Shown one piece after another: positions 17,496 to 25,364 of a stretch of 33,541 bases of DNA. Below the pieces are notes generated by a model. It had not been told where the DNA came from and searched no databases. It worked only from the letters and a program-made list of their open reading frames with translations. Origin of the DNA: WJMT01 sp964445575 (GTDB taxonomy: Bacteria > Acidobacteriota > Aminicenantia > Aminicenantales > Aminicenantaceae); the NCBI GenBank assembly GCA_964445575.1, contig CAYULB010000022.1, forward strand, positions 1 through 33,541, read 5' to 3'. Numbering within the stretch: the stretch's first letter is position 1; the number at the start of each line of letters is the position of its first letter. Both the position numbers and the translations under genes were made by a program.

Positions 17496-17828
17496 CTATA
17501 TATTGATCACCAGAGAGGAGAGGAAATACATATCCGTGTTTTTATGTCCTTCTATGGGAAGATTCTGATAAATGACCTGGATGCTGGTTTTTAAAGCTAA
17601 GCGTGAGTTTAGAGAAGCATAAACTGATGAGACCGAGTTGACCCGAAAATCTTCCAGCTCTTCTGTGTTTAAAAAAATGGTTTCCTGATGGACGATTTTT
17701 GATGTTTCAGAATTATACTGGAGAGGCTTTTCCTCTTCTTCTTTTTCCTCTTCAGCTTGAATATCTATATTCAGCAGAAATAAACCCAATATGAAAAGTC
17801 CAATAATTTTCCAGCCTGCTTTTGGCAT
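17496..17828 (-). CDS. shortened DUF481-like outer membrane protein
   Basis: The 110-residue product has a signal peptide (hydrophobic 9-21, cleavage near QA25), a run of glutamates, and then about 60 residues that look like the last beta-strands of DUF481/YdiY-type outer membrane barrels: NSRLALKTSIQVIYQN and a C-terminal SSLVINI. Full family members have roughly 250 residues or more, so most of the barrel is missing although signal and C-terminus are in one frame. This suggests an internal deletion and a non-functional remnant, or a very small protein of new function. The ATG at 17828 has only a close AGGA. Family assignment comes from my recognition of the C-terminal pattern. Confidence 0.55.
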   Translation of the reverse strand: MPKAGWKIIGLFILGLFLLNIDIQAEEEKEEEEKPLQYNSETSKIVHQETIFLNTEELEDFRVNSVSSVYASLNSRLALKTSIQVIYQNLPIEGHKNTDMYFLSSLVINI

Positions 17829-17909
17829 GTCCTAAATAAAATATTAAATATTTTTAATGAGTTCAAGTCTTTTTAAAAAAATTCGAGGATGAAGAGTAAG
17901 GGTGCAAAC

Positions 17910-17932
17910 TTGACTCGTGAATAATCCAGGTT
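17910..17932 (+). repeat. solo B end of dispersed element
   Basis: The minus strand reads AACCTGGATTATTCACGAGT, identical to the B end at 5880 over these 20 bases. The rest of the element is not recognisable. It lies between the divergent DUF481-like and CXXC-peptide genes. A 16-base TTTTTTTTAAAAAAAA tract follows at 17947-17962. Confidence 0.65.
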
Positions 17933-17981
17933 AAAATTTATCTTAATTTTTTTTAAAAAAAACATTATCCTATAGAGTTCC

Positions 17982-18128
17982 ATGAAAAGAATCACTAAGC
18001 GCAAATTATCCATTCTTCTCTTTTTTCTTTTTACCGGCCTGATTATTATCGGGATCAATTCAGGTGAATTCAAAGCTGTTTTAGAAAAAGCTGTAACAAT
18101 CTGCCTGAACTGCATAGGAATCGGCTGA
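17982..18128 (+). CDS. small CD1871A-like membrane peptide with CXXC motif
   Basis: The 48-residue product has a basic N-terminus (MKRITKRKLS), one hydrophobic helix at about 9-25, and the C-terminal sequence KAVTICLNCIGIG with a CXXC at 41-44. This pattern matches the CD1871A family of CXXC-containing small proteins, which I recall as frequent neighbours of 4Fe-4S membrane proteins. The gene ends five bases before the polyferredoxin start and in the same direction, so the two are one unit. The ribosome binding site is weak. It may supply a redox-active thiol pair or a metal site at the membrane for its neighbour. That role is inference. Confidence 0.75.
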   Translation: MKRITKRKLSILLFFLFTGLIIIGINSGEFKAVLEKAVTICLNCIGIG

Positions 18129-18133
18129 CAAAA

Positions 18134-19018
18134 ATGTTTCTCATAGGAAAACGCAAATGGTTTCAGTCAATAAGCGCCCTGCTGTTTAATCTGAACATTC
18201 CTCTTTTTCTGAAAGGCACTATTTATAAAGGCCCCTCCAAAGGAATCTGTGTGCCGGTTCTCAACTGCTATTCGTGTCCCGCCGCTTTAGGAGCTTGTCC
18301 TATAGGCGCTCTACAGAACTCTCTGGCCAATCTCCGGTTTAATCTTTCGGTAGGAATACATCAATTCGGGCTCTATGTCATAGGTTCTCTGGCTGCTGTG
18401 GGGAGTCTCATCGGACGGATTCCCTGCGGATGGCTGTGCCCGTTTGGACTTATTCAAGAACTTCTCTATAAAATCCCGTCTCCCAAATTTAAAATCCCTG
18501 GATATTTCAGATACCTTAGATACGCTGTCCTCATCTTATTTGTCTTACTGATGCCGCTTCTGGTGGTGGATTCGCTGGGATTTGGTCAGACCTGGTTCTG
18601 TAAATTAATCTGCCCTGCAGGAACTCTTGAAGCTGGCCTTCCTCTTGTAGCAGCCAGTTCTGCTCTGCGTTCTCAGCTGGGATACTTGTTTGCCTGGAAA
18701 TTCTTTCTCATGGCAGCTTTTTTAATAGGGATGATTTTCACCATGAGGCCTTTCTGCCGGACAACCTGCCCTCTGGGGACCGTGCTTGGCTTTTTCAATA
18801 AAGTCAGCTTGTTCCAGATGCATGTGGATGATGAAAAATGTATTGAATGTGGAGAGTGCACAAAAGCATGCCCTGTAGGTCTTGATCCCAATAAAACCCA
18901 AAATTCGCCTGAATGCATCAGATGTTTGAAATGTTCCGACACTTGTGCCTACGGAGCAATAGACTATAATTTTATAAAAAAATATCCGGCTTTTAAGCCC
19001 AAAAAGAGTGAATTGTGA
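18134..19018 (+). CDS. NapH/YccM-like membrane polyferredoxin (4Fe-4S)
   Basis: The 294-residue membrane protein contains a cysteine-rich N-terminal loop (CYSCPAALGACPIGAL, Cys45, 48, 55), several hydrophobic helices with NapH-type motifs CGWLCPFG, CKLICPAG and CRTTCPLG, and two C-terminal ferredoxin motifs, CIECGECTKACPVG and CIRCLKCSDTCAYG. Proteins of this build carry electrons between the quinone pool or a soluble donor and a partner reductase, or act in assembly of metalloenzymes. No reductase catalytic subunit is adjacent. Its only tight partner is the 48-residue CXXC peptide upstream, so the pair may form a self-contained redox module. Confidence 0.88.
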   Translation: MFLIGKRKWFQSISALLFNLNIPLFLKGTIYKGPSKGICVPVLNCYSCPAALGACPIGALQNSLANLRFNLSVGIHQFGLYVIGSLAAVGSLIGRIPCGWLCPFGLIQELLYKIPSPKFKIPGYFRYLRYAVLILFVLLMPLLVVDSLGFGQTWFCKLICPAGTLEAGLPLVAASSALRSQLGYLFAWKFFLMAAFLIGMIFTMRPFCRTTCPLGTVLGFFNKVSLFQMHVDDEKCIECGECTKACPVGLDPNKTQNSPECIRCLKCSDTCAYGAIDYNFIKKYPAFKPKKSEL

Positions 19019-19031
19019 TAAAAAAGGAAGA

Positions 19032-19060
19032 CATCGCGATTTTTTTATGTACAAGCCTGA
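19032..19060 (-). repeat. degenerate A end of dispersed element
   Basis: CATCGCGATTTTTTTATG matches the inner side of the A end (CATCGCCATTTTTTTATG) with one change, followed by a diverged outer part. It lies between the polyferredoxin and the 595-residue protein genes. Confidence 0.5.
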
Positions 19061-19084
19061 TATTATGAAGAAAGGAAAAAAATA

Positions 19085-20872
19085 ATGAATTTATCCGATC
19101 GAGAGAAAAGGGACCTAGTAGCCCAATGGGCTTTTGATACCCGCCCTATTCTTGGGCGCATGCACCTCTGGTTGGAGAATGTAGAGGTGGAATGGCTCAG
19201 GGGAAAACAGACTGCAGAATTAAAAAACATTGGATTTATGGACGGCCGTATGGAGCGTTTGATGACCATGAGCTCAGCAGTGACAGCCTTGGGAACACGG
19301 CTTTTTGGACGTTTTGGAGAAGGAACAGATAAGACCAAACAGGAACTGAACCGGGTGAAAAAAGATGCGGACGCTATATCTGCCTATGCTATGAGTGAAA
19401 GTCTTTGGTATGCCACCCGCCAGCTCCCTGAAAATCATGCTGTTCTGGTCTGTATGGGTGAAGGATTGATGCCCAAAGTGGGCGAGACCAAAGAGATGGG
19501 TTCCAATCCTCAATTGGGATTCGGAAGGGTCTATGCCCGTCCTCAGGTCGCTAAATGGCTGGATGCCAGAGTCACCCGTCTGTTAAATGAGGACGTTTAC
19601 GGCTGGGATGAGTTCAGGGAAGAAATTAAAGACGCTGGAATCACTGTTTGGGGTGCTGTAATCGACACTCTGGAAAATACTTCCCGCTTTGCTAAAGGAA
19701 AACCAAGCGGGCCTCTTACCGTCTTGCACCTTTTCAACCAGCCCCTTCATATCACCAAGCCGTATGAAGCTTATATGGGGAATCTTTTTCTTCCCTTAGA
19801 AGTAGTCCGGAAAGCCGAAGAAAATTCAGTCCTTCTGGACTTTATGACCCCAAGAGAAAAAGTGGTAGAGGCTGTTGAACAAACCTACCCTGGCATCAAG
19901 AGAAAAAATATACATGTCTGGACGCTGGGAGGAGAAAGCCGGAAAAAAAGACTGGGCTGGTTGTGGAAACAATGGAAAGAGCTGGGGGCTCATCTTATCC
20001 AAGGTGGCTGGGTTCTGCCTACCAAAGGAGAAGCATTCATTGAATCAGGAACCTACGCCCCCACCTATTTAGTGGGAACCTGGAAGGAAAAAAACAATGA
20101 AACTCATTTGTTTCTCTTAGACGGCTATGCAGCATCAGCCGAAGCCATGCAGGCCGTTAGCCTCACTCCCGCTCTGGACCTGGATGGAACCCTGGTGACT
20201 TTTACTCCGAAATTTGAGCTCTCTATAGAGAAGGAACAATACGTGATGAGATTAGATCCTGACAAACCTGAATTTAAGAACAGCCTTGAAGAACTTTTTC
20301 AAAAACCTGTTGAACAGGACACAGTTGAAAAATACCGCCGCATGATAAAAGAGGCCAGAGAAGCGGAGATGCCTGCCTGTCACCGGGTTATCAGAGCCGA
20401 TGATTTTTTCCCGGAAAAAAACTGGGAGGTGATGGCATTCTCAGGTTATATGTGTTATGACCCGTATACTGGAGCCCCTGGCGTGGAATGCATTAACGAG
20501 GAAAGATACAGGGTAACCACACGAATATCAACTCCCAGAGCTGGAAAGCAGGTCACATTCACTCTTCGCTTAACAGAAAAGACTGAAGAACAGAAGCTGG
20601 TCTTTAATCCGCTTTTGACCCGTTTTATTTACGGTGAGGATTTCCGCACCCGTCCGGTTAAAATATCTGACTCAGGGCGTATCCGGAATGAGCTCCAGAC
20701 TCTTTGTACCGAAGCTCTGGAATATCCAGGCGACAACAAAATCAGGGTTCATTTTGATAAAATTCCTCCCGAGGTCATTTCACTCAAAGACCAGAAAGTC
20801 CTGTATGATGTACTTCAATGGTACAAGAAGCACCATCCTATCTGGTTCCGCTGGCTGGAAATCCCTTCCTGA
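19085..20872 (+). CDS. 595-residue protein of unknown function
   Basis: A long intact reading frame with AAAGGA about nine bases before its ATG. I do not recognise the family. There is no signal peptide or membrane segment. The first third is rich in charged helices (RGKQTAELKNIGFMDGRMER, DKTKQELNRVKKDADAIS). The middle has MGEGLMPKVGETKE and LHLFNQPLHITKPYEAYMGN. The C-terminal part has beta-rich, aromatic segments such as DDFFPEKNWEVMAFSGYMCY and VTFTLRLTEK. It looks like a multidomain cytosolic protein. It follows the polyferredoxin by 66 bp with a repeat relic between, so membership of that operon is uncertain. Confidence 0.85.
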   Translation: MNLSDREKRDLVAQWAFDTRPILGRMHLWLENVEVEWLRGKQTAELKNIGFMDGRMERLMTMSSAVTALGTRLFGRFGEGTDKTKQELNRVKKDADAISAYAMSESLWYATRQLPENHAVLVCMGEGLMPKVGETKEMGSNPQLGFGRVYARPQVAKWLDARVTRLLNEDVYGWDEFREEIKDAGITVWGAVIDTLENTSRFAKGKPSGPLTVLHLFNQPLHITKPYEAYMGNLFLPLEVVRKAEENSVLLDFMTPREKVVEAVEQTYPGIKRKNIHVWTLGGESRKKRLGWLWKQWKELGAHLIQGGWVLPTKGEAFIESGTYAPTYLVGTWKEKNNETHLFLLDGYAASAEAMQAVSLTPALDLDGTLVTFTPKFELSIEKEQYVMRLDPDKPEFKNSLEELFQKPVEQDTVEKYRRMIKEAREAEMPACHRVIRADDFFPEKNWEVMAFSGYMCYDPYTGAPGVECINEERYRVTTRISTPRAGKQVTFTLRLTEKTEEQKLVFNPLLTRFIYGEDFRTRPVKISDSGRIRNELQTLCTEALEYPGDNKIRVHFDKIPPEVISLKDQKVLYDVLQWYKKHHPIWFRWLEIPS

Positions 20873-20886
20873 TCTTGTCAAAGTTA

Positions 20887-20904
20887 ATGAATAGGTCAGG
20901 TTAA
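20887..20904 (-). repeat. solo A end overlapping stop of kinase-like gene
   Basis: ATGAATAGGTCAGGTTAA is the A end in reverse orientation. It fills the 28-bp space between the convergent 595-residue and kinase-like genes, and its last bases include the stop codon (20901-20903) of the latter. Confidence 0.65.
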
Positions 20905-21722
20905 TAAAGAAATTTGTCTTCCCCCACTTCTTTAATCATTTCGTTGATCTCTTTGAGCAGCAAATCTCTTCTCTTTAAAACCGCCTCGATTTCTTCATCT
21001 GTCAGATATGGGCCAACCGCCTCTTTGATGGCCTCAAAATCAAGAGATTTGATTTTCTTGATGAATTCTCTGGGAAGCTGCCGGATCAGCTTTTTTTCTT
21101 TGATCCCGTTTTTTCCATACAGGAGATTTCGGGTGTATTTTCTTTTTGACCTAAAACTTCGGGAGTGGTCTATGAGTATAGTCCTCCAGTCCTTGGTGTA
21201 GCGTATGTTCTGCTGGGTCCGGTCTTCATTGGCTATGAGACAGTCAAAAGCTCTGGCCAGATATTTGCTTCTATTCCAACTGATCACATGAGATTTCGGG
21301 ATGCCCATCCCCTTCTCCATTCTCTCCAAGTCACTTATCTCACTGATGACCCACAGCTGAAGCGACCCCTTTTTCCCATTAAACTCCCTTTCCACCGTGG
21401 GAGGAATCATGTTCAATCCCAAAAGCTTGTCCATCTCATAAGCAGCGATCTCATACTGCCAGCCCTCCAGAAAGCCTTTTTGTATACCGGATGGATTCTT
21501 CCAGCAGCCCGAGTTTTCCACATCCCCCTTTTTTAAATACAACCGGTACGGTTTGGTCACTCCTTCTCCAATATCTTCAGACTTTATGATTTCTGCGCTC
21601 TTTAGGAATTCTTCCCATTTCTCCCGCTCGACAATCTCCTCTGGAGTAAATTGAGAAAACAGCAAATGGCTGATGCAGAAAAGGACTATCAAAAAAACTA
21701 AACCGAGAGTCTTTTTGTTCAT
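20901..21722 (-). CDS. exported PI3K/HipA-like kinase-fold protein
   Basis: The 273-residue protein starts with a Sec signal peptide (hydrophobic 7-22, no cysteine lipobox). The core resembles atypical kinases of the PI3K/HipA/FAM20 type: YEIAAYEMDKLLGLNMIPPT (about 90-109) as the helix-C region, a catalytic loop DRTQQN at 167-172 (compare DRHxxN in PI3/4 kinases) inside DCLIANEDR, and a metal-binding ILIDHSRSF with Asp185 (compare IDFG). A lysine at about 75 (CWKNPSG) could bind ATP. The C-terminal 80 residues are helical and charged. Its ATG has AGGGGGT five bases upstream and a promoter at 21782-21810, so it is a single-gene unit. Substrate and activity are unknown. Confidence 0.7.
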   Translation of the reverse strand: MNKKTLGLVFLIVLFCISHLLFSQFTPEEIVEREKWEEFLKSAEIIKSEDIGEGVTKPYRLYLKKGDVENSGCWKNPSGIQKGFLEGWQYEIAAYEMDKLLGLNMIPPTVEREFNGKKGSLQLWVISEISDLERMEKGMGIPKSHVISWNRSKYLARAFDCLIANEDRTQQNIRYTKDWRTILIDHSRSFRSKRKYTRNLLYGKNGIKEKKLIRQLPREFIKKIKSLDFEAIKEAVGPYLTDEEIEAVLKRRDLLLKEINEMIKEVGEDKFLY

Positions 21723-21781
21723 TTTACCCCCTAATCAATCCTTTGAATTGGTCTGCCATGTCTTTGAATATTATTCCCACC

Positions 21782-21810
21782 ATTATAAAATTTCAGTTCA
21801 AAACTCACAA
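21782..21810 (-). promoter_or_regulatory. predicted promoter of kinase-like gene
   Basis: The minus strand has TTGTGA (21805-21810), 17 bases, then a perfect TATAAT (21782-21787), about 60 bases ahead of the ATG at 21722. It occupies part of the 313-base gene-free stretch 21723-22035; the rest is the repeat at 21859-21915 and AT-rich sequence with no clear terminator. Confidence 0.5.
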
Positions 21811-21858
21811 CATTTTTTCTTTTGTTTCCCCTCATTTGCCTACTACTGAGACTATTTT

Positions 21859-21915
21859 ACCTGACCTATTCATAAAAAAACAGCGAACCACCTCGACTCG
21901 TGAATAATCCAGGTT
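21859..21915 (+). repeat. minimal A/B dispersed element (57 bp)
   Basis: ACCTGACCTATTCATAAA (A end) and, 39 bases on, the reverse of the B end (CTCGACTCGTGAATAATCC, then AGGTT) face each other with only about 15 bases between. It looks like an internal-deletion derivative of the 157-bp copy at 5880. No target-site duplication is obvious. Confidence 0.7.
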
Positions 21916-22035
21916 GATCCTAGTTTTCCACTATTTCTGTGAAAAAGCTTGTTAAAAAACCCTCTGATTATTTTTTAATTAATTGATTTGCTTAAGATTA
22001 GTATAGATTGCACAATATTTGGGCATTTTTTCCTC

Positions 22036-22917
22036 TTACTCAGATGCTGCATCAAGAGGCTTTTTGGTCCCGGGTTTGCGCACCGCCTCCCATGGGACCT
22101 TTTGACTGGAAACTCCTTTTCCTGCATTCCCTCTCATCACCTCCCCTTTGACCTCTCCGTTAAAGGCCCAAATAAATTCAGGGGATTGTAATTTAAAAGA
22201 TATTTTATCACCATTTAATTTCTCTTCAATGACTTTCCACCCCTCTTTCTCTGGATTCACATTACCCTGAGCAAACTGAAATACCTGATTAAAGCTGATT
22301 TTGACTTCCAGAGACTTATCATCCAGCAACAAATCCCACTCACCGCTGATGTTGGCTGGAACCACCCAGTAATAAACCACATGTGATTCATCCCCCACAA
22401 AAATCATAGAATCCTTATCTGCGACCCATTCATTCATGTTAAAGTCATGAGAAATGATCCGGGTCCCTGGTTTTGCTTGTTTAAAAATCTTGGGGCGGAG
22501 CCTGAGATTGACAGAAGGCAGAAGATACATTGTGATGACAGTAGCCTCCTGCAAATCTGTGTCAAATAAGTTCTGCTCATAAAACTCCGCAAGATGGTCC
22601 ACTCCAGCTATGTGCGCGTTTTGTATGCTTTCGCGGATACGTTCGGGATTCAGGTCCACTCCATATCCTTTAACCTCATATTTCAAAGCCGCATTGATGG
22701 GAATCCTCCCATCTCCACATCCCATGTCTAAAAGGATATCTCCCTCTTTAAATTCTGCTAACCGAAACATCTCATCCACCACCTCCATGGGTGTGGAGAC
22801 ATAGGGAACATCTAATTCAGATTCTTCATACGGCTCTGGCTTTTCTTTACAGGACTGCAGAAAAAACAAAACCAGTAAAGATACTAAAATCATTTTTAAA
22901 ATTTTTGTTTTATTCAT
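22036..22917 (-). CDS. lipoprotein with class I SAM methyltransferase domain
   Basis: The 293-residue protein has a lipoprotein signal with lipobox LQSC23. Residues about 40-190 form a class I SAM-dependent methyltransferase: motif I LLDMGCGDGR at 62-71, acidic residue Asp88 in GYGVDLNPERI, and NLFDTDLQEATVITMYLLPS. The C-terminal 100 residues are beta-rich and lack known motifs. Methyltransferases of this family with export signals occur elsewhere, but SAM is not expected outside the cytoplasm, so the methyl donor question is open. It is the last gene of the nuo transcript, 27 bases after the MBL hydrolase; AAGGGA precedes the ATG, and the 13-base palindrome GGAACAAGGTTCC (22918-22930) lies directly between the two. 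Confidence 0.82.
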   Translation of the reverse strand: MNKTKILKMILVSLLVLFFLQSCKEKPEPYEESELDVPYVSTPMEVVDEMFRLAEFKEGDILLDMGCGDGRIPINAALKYEVKGYGVDLNPERIRESIQNAHIAGVDHLAEFYEQNLFDTDLQEATVITMYLLPSVNLRLRPKIFKQAKPGTRIISHDFNMNEWVADKDSMIFVGDESHVVYYWVVPANISGEWDLLLDDKSLEVKISFNQVFQFAQGNVNPEKEGWKVIEEKLNGDKISFKLQSPEFIWAFNGEVKGEVMRGNAGKGVSSQKVPWEAVRKPGTKKPLDAASE

Positions 22918-22944
22918 GGAACAAGGTTCCCTTTTCTTAGAATA

Positions 22945-23802
22945 TTAAGGACTCTTAAGCGGGTTAAAAACATATTTTTTTCCGGATTTGGAGATGGTTC
23001 CGAAAAAATATTCAGGGTCGTGATTCAAAGCAATGATCCAGTCGTTCTGAAGAGCCTTTTTTAAAAACTTTTCTTTGTTCTCCAACGTTTTTATTGGATA
23101 GAGGTCATAGCTCATCACATAGGGCAGATTGACGTGGGAAGCTGTGGGAATCATATCTCCCAGAAAGTAAAGGGTTTTCTTTCCTGACTCCACTTTTACC
23201 ACTTGATGGGACGAGGTGTGTCCCTCTGCAAGCACCACTTGAACTCCGTTGGTCACGTTGCTGTCCCCATCCAACAGATTCAAATTTCCGTATTCCTTTA
23301 GAGGGAGAAAAGAGTTTTTATCATAGCTGGGCCGGTCTCTGGCTCCCGGGTCTAAAGCATTTTCCCATTCCCCTTTCTGGATGACATACCGGGCATTGGG
23401 AAAAGTGGGGACAAACTCACCTTTTTCGTTTTTATAGGTATTTCCTCCGCAGTGGTCAAAATGCAGATGAGTGTTTATGACATAATCCACTTCCTCTGCA
23501 GAATACCCTTTTTGTTTGAGCGCTCCCACCAAACCCGGTTCTCTTTGCACTGAATAGTATTCATATATCTTTTTTCTGAGGTTTTCTCCGATGCCTGTAT
23601 CCACTAACACCCGCTTCTCCCGGGTGTCTATTAATATTGAGTTAAGCCCCAGTTTGATCCGGTTTAAGGAGTCAGCTTTATAGACCTTTTCCCATAGAAC
23701 TTTGGGAACCACCCCAAACATAGCCCCGCCGTCCAGATAGAAAAATCCGTCTCTAATCCCGTAAACAGTGAAATTCCCTAGAGTAAGTTTATTTAGACTC
23801 AT
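22945..23802 (-). CDS. MBL-fold metallo-hydrolase
   Basis: The 285-residue protein has the metal motif HLHFDH at 112-117, preceded by VDTGIG at about 68-73 and followed by AEGHTSSH and LGDMIPTASH, the order seen in lactonase/quorum-quenching and glyoxalase-like MBL hydrolases. No signal peptide is present. Its ATG lies 14 bases inside the end of nuoI, so it is translated with the complex I operon. A link to respiration is suggested only by this position. Confidence 0.9.
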   Translation of the reverse strand: MSLNKLTLGNFTVYGIRDGFFYLDGGAMFGVVPKVLWEKVYKADSLNRIKLGLNSILIDTREKRVLVDTGIGENLRKKIYEYYSVQREPGLVGALKQKGYSAEEVDYVINTHLHFDHCGGNTYKNEKGEFVPTFPNARYVIQKGEWENALDPGARDRPSYDKNSFLPLKEYGNLNLLDGDSNVTNGVQVVLAEGHTSSHQVVKVESGKKTLYFLGDMIPTASHVNLPYVMSYDLYPIKTLENKEKFLKKALQNDWIIALNHDPEYFFGTISKSGKKYVFNPLKSP

Positions 23803-24271
23803 TTAAAAGAGATTCCAAATCTAAAACCATGTCATCTCTATAGTATTCCGCTAATTCCACTTCTCCTGTATCCATGCGGATGGCATCCTCAGGACATGCT
23901 TCCACACAAAAACCACAAAAGCAGCAGCGGGAAAGGTCGATGATAAAAGTTGACGGATACTTCTGTACTTCAGGGTCAGGATCTTCAACGGCTTCTATAT
24001 ATATGCATTCAGACGGACACACTGTCTCACACAGCATGCAGGCCACGCATCTAGGCTTTCCGTTTTCTCTTTTCATAAGCCGGTGGAGACTCCGGTGCCT
24101 TTCTGCAATTTCAGTTCTCTGTTCAGGATACTGGATGGTGAAAGCACCTTTTCTTTTTGTCTTGATCCCAAACAGATTCAAGATATGAAATACCATATTC
24201 ACTATAAAATGGCGCGCAGTGATAAGGCTTCCTCTTATGATCTCAAAGAAATATTCAAATAATCTAAACAT
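23789..24271 (-). CDS. nuoI: NADH:quinone oxidoreductase subunit I
   Basis: The 160-residue subunit carries the two [4Fe-4S] clusters N6a and N6b: CVACMLCETVCPSECIYIE (about 78-96) and CCFCGFCVEACPEDAIRMD (about 117-135). It passes electrons from NuoG to NuoB in the peripheral arm. The first 40 residues contain the membrane-associated helix typical of the family. The start is one base after the nuoH stop and the stop overlaps the next gene by 14 bases. Confidence 0.95.
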   Translation of the reverse strand: MFRLFEYFFEIIRGSLITARHFIVNMVFHILNLFGIKTKRKGAFTIQYPEQRTEIAERHRSLHRLMKRENGKPRCVACMLCETVCPSECIYIEAVEDPDPEVQKYPSTFIIDLSRCCFCGFCVEACPEDAIRMDTGEVELAEYYRDDMVLDLESLLNESK

Positions 24272-24272
24272 T

Positions 24273-25364
24273 TTATAAACTCATAAAAAAAGCAGTTGCC
24301 GCAATATTAAAAAGGCTTGCCGGGATCAAAAACTTCCATCCAAAGTCCATAAGCTGGTCATACCGGAACCGGGGATAAGTCCACCGGACCAGTATCTGGA
24401 GCCAGCAGAAAAAGAAAACCTTTAAGTTAAACATGATGACCTGAAACACCACCACCAGCCAGTGTGAAAGGAGCCATTCCCCTCCCCATGGAAAATGGAA
24501 TCCATCCGCATACAGCCAGGGCACATGATATCCACCAAAAAACAAAGTGGTCAGAAGACAGGCAATGATCAGGACTTTCATAAAATCCGTAAACATATAA
24601 AGACCGTATTTCAATCCACCGTATTCAGTGAAAAATCCCACGATTTCTGACTCTCCCTCAGGAAGATCAAAAGGAACCCTTTCTGATTCGGCCATGGCTG
24701 CCATAAGAAAGATTATAAAACCAAGGGGTTGAAGAAAAATCCCCCATTTGGGAAGCCACCCGAATAAAAGTTCACTCTGGAATCCAACGATTTCCGAAAA
24801 TCTTAATGAAGGGAAAACCATAATGATGCCAATGATGGACAAACCAAGAGCCACCTCATAGGAAATAAGCTGGGCCGAACCTCTCAAACCTCCCAGAAGG
24901 GTCCACCTGTTGTTGGAGACCCATCCGCTTAGAATCACTCCGTATATACTTAAAGCCAGAAAAGCCAGCACAAAAAGAATTCCCACATTGAGGTCCACCA
25001 CCTGAAGGGTGATCTCTTTTCCTCCTATTCTAAGAGGGCTGCCAAAAGGAATGGTTGAAATCGTCACAGCCACAAAAAAGAAAGAAAGAAAAGGAGCCAG
25101 ATTATGAAGAAATCTCTTTGAAAAAGTAGGAGTGAAATCCTCTTTGGTCATCATCTTTATGGCATCAGCAACAGGCTGAAAAAGCCCCAGTATACGGATT
25201 CCAAAGAAATTCGCCCGGTTTGCTCCCACCCGGTCCTGCATCACAGCGCTTTCTTTTCTTTCTGCCCAGGTCAAATACAGAGACAGCAGCAAAAACCAGA
25301 CTATGGCACATAGACATTTCACCAGAACAATCAATGCTTCACTCACTTTACCTGACCCATTCAT
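24273..25364 (-). CDS. nuoH: NADH:quinone oxidoreductase subunit H
   Basis: The 363-residue membrane subunit links the quinone site to the pump. Family motifs are present: WAERKESAVMQDRVGANRA (about 30-48), EVALGLSIIG, ESERVPFDLPEGESEIVGFF and MFNLKVFFFCW. The start is uncertain: the ATG at 25362-25364 lies inside the A end of the repeat at 25349-25494, so the first residues MNGSGK are encoded by the repeat, and no ribosome binding site lies before it, only the repeat's T-run. A GTG at 25344-25346 with AGGT just upstream is an alternative. The gap to nuoG is filled by the repeat. Confidence 0.92.
   Translation of the reverse strand: MNGSGKVSEALIVLVKCLCAIVWFLLLSLYLTWAERKESAVMQDRVGANRANFFGIRILGLFQPVADAIKMMTKEDFTPTFSKRFLHNLAPFLSFFFVAVTISTIPFGSPLRIGGKEITLQVVDLNVGILFVLAFLALSIYGVILSGWVSNNRWTLLGGLRGSAQLISYEVALGLSIIGIIMVFPSLRFSEIVGFQSELLFGWLPKWGIFLQPLGFIIFLMAAMAESERVPFDLPEGESEIVGFFTEYGGLKYGLYMFTDFMKVLIIACLLTTLFFGGYHVPWLYADGFHFPWGGEWLLSHWLVVVFQVIMFNLKVFFFCWLQILVRWTYPRFRYDQLMDFGWKFLIPASLFNIAATAFFMSL

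Noticed and set aside
17873..18115. Minus-strand reading frame of 80 residues opposite the CXXC peptide
   Set aside because: The plus-strand 48-residue frame has a family pattern and operon position, whereas the minus frame is antisense and includes a repeat end.
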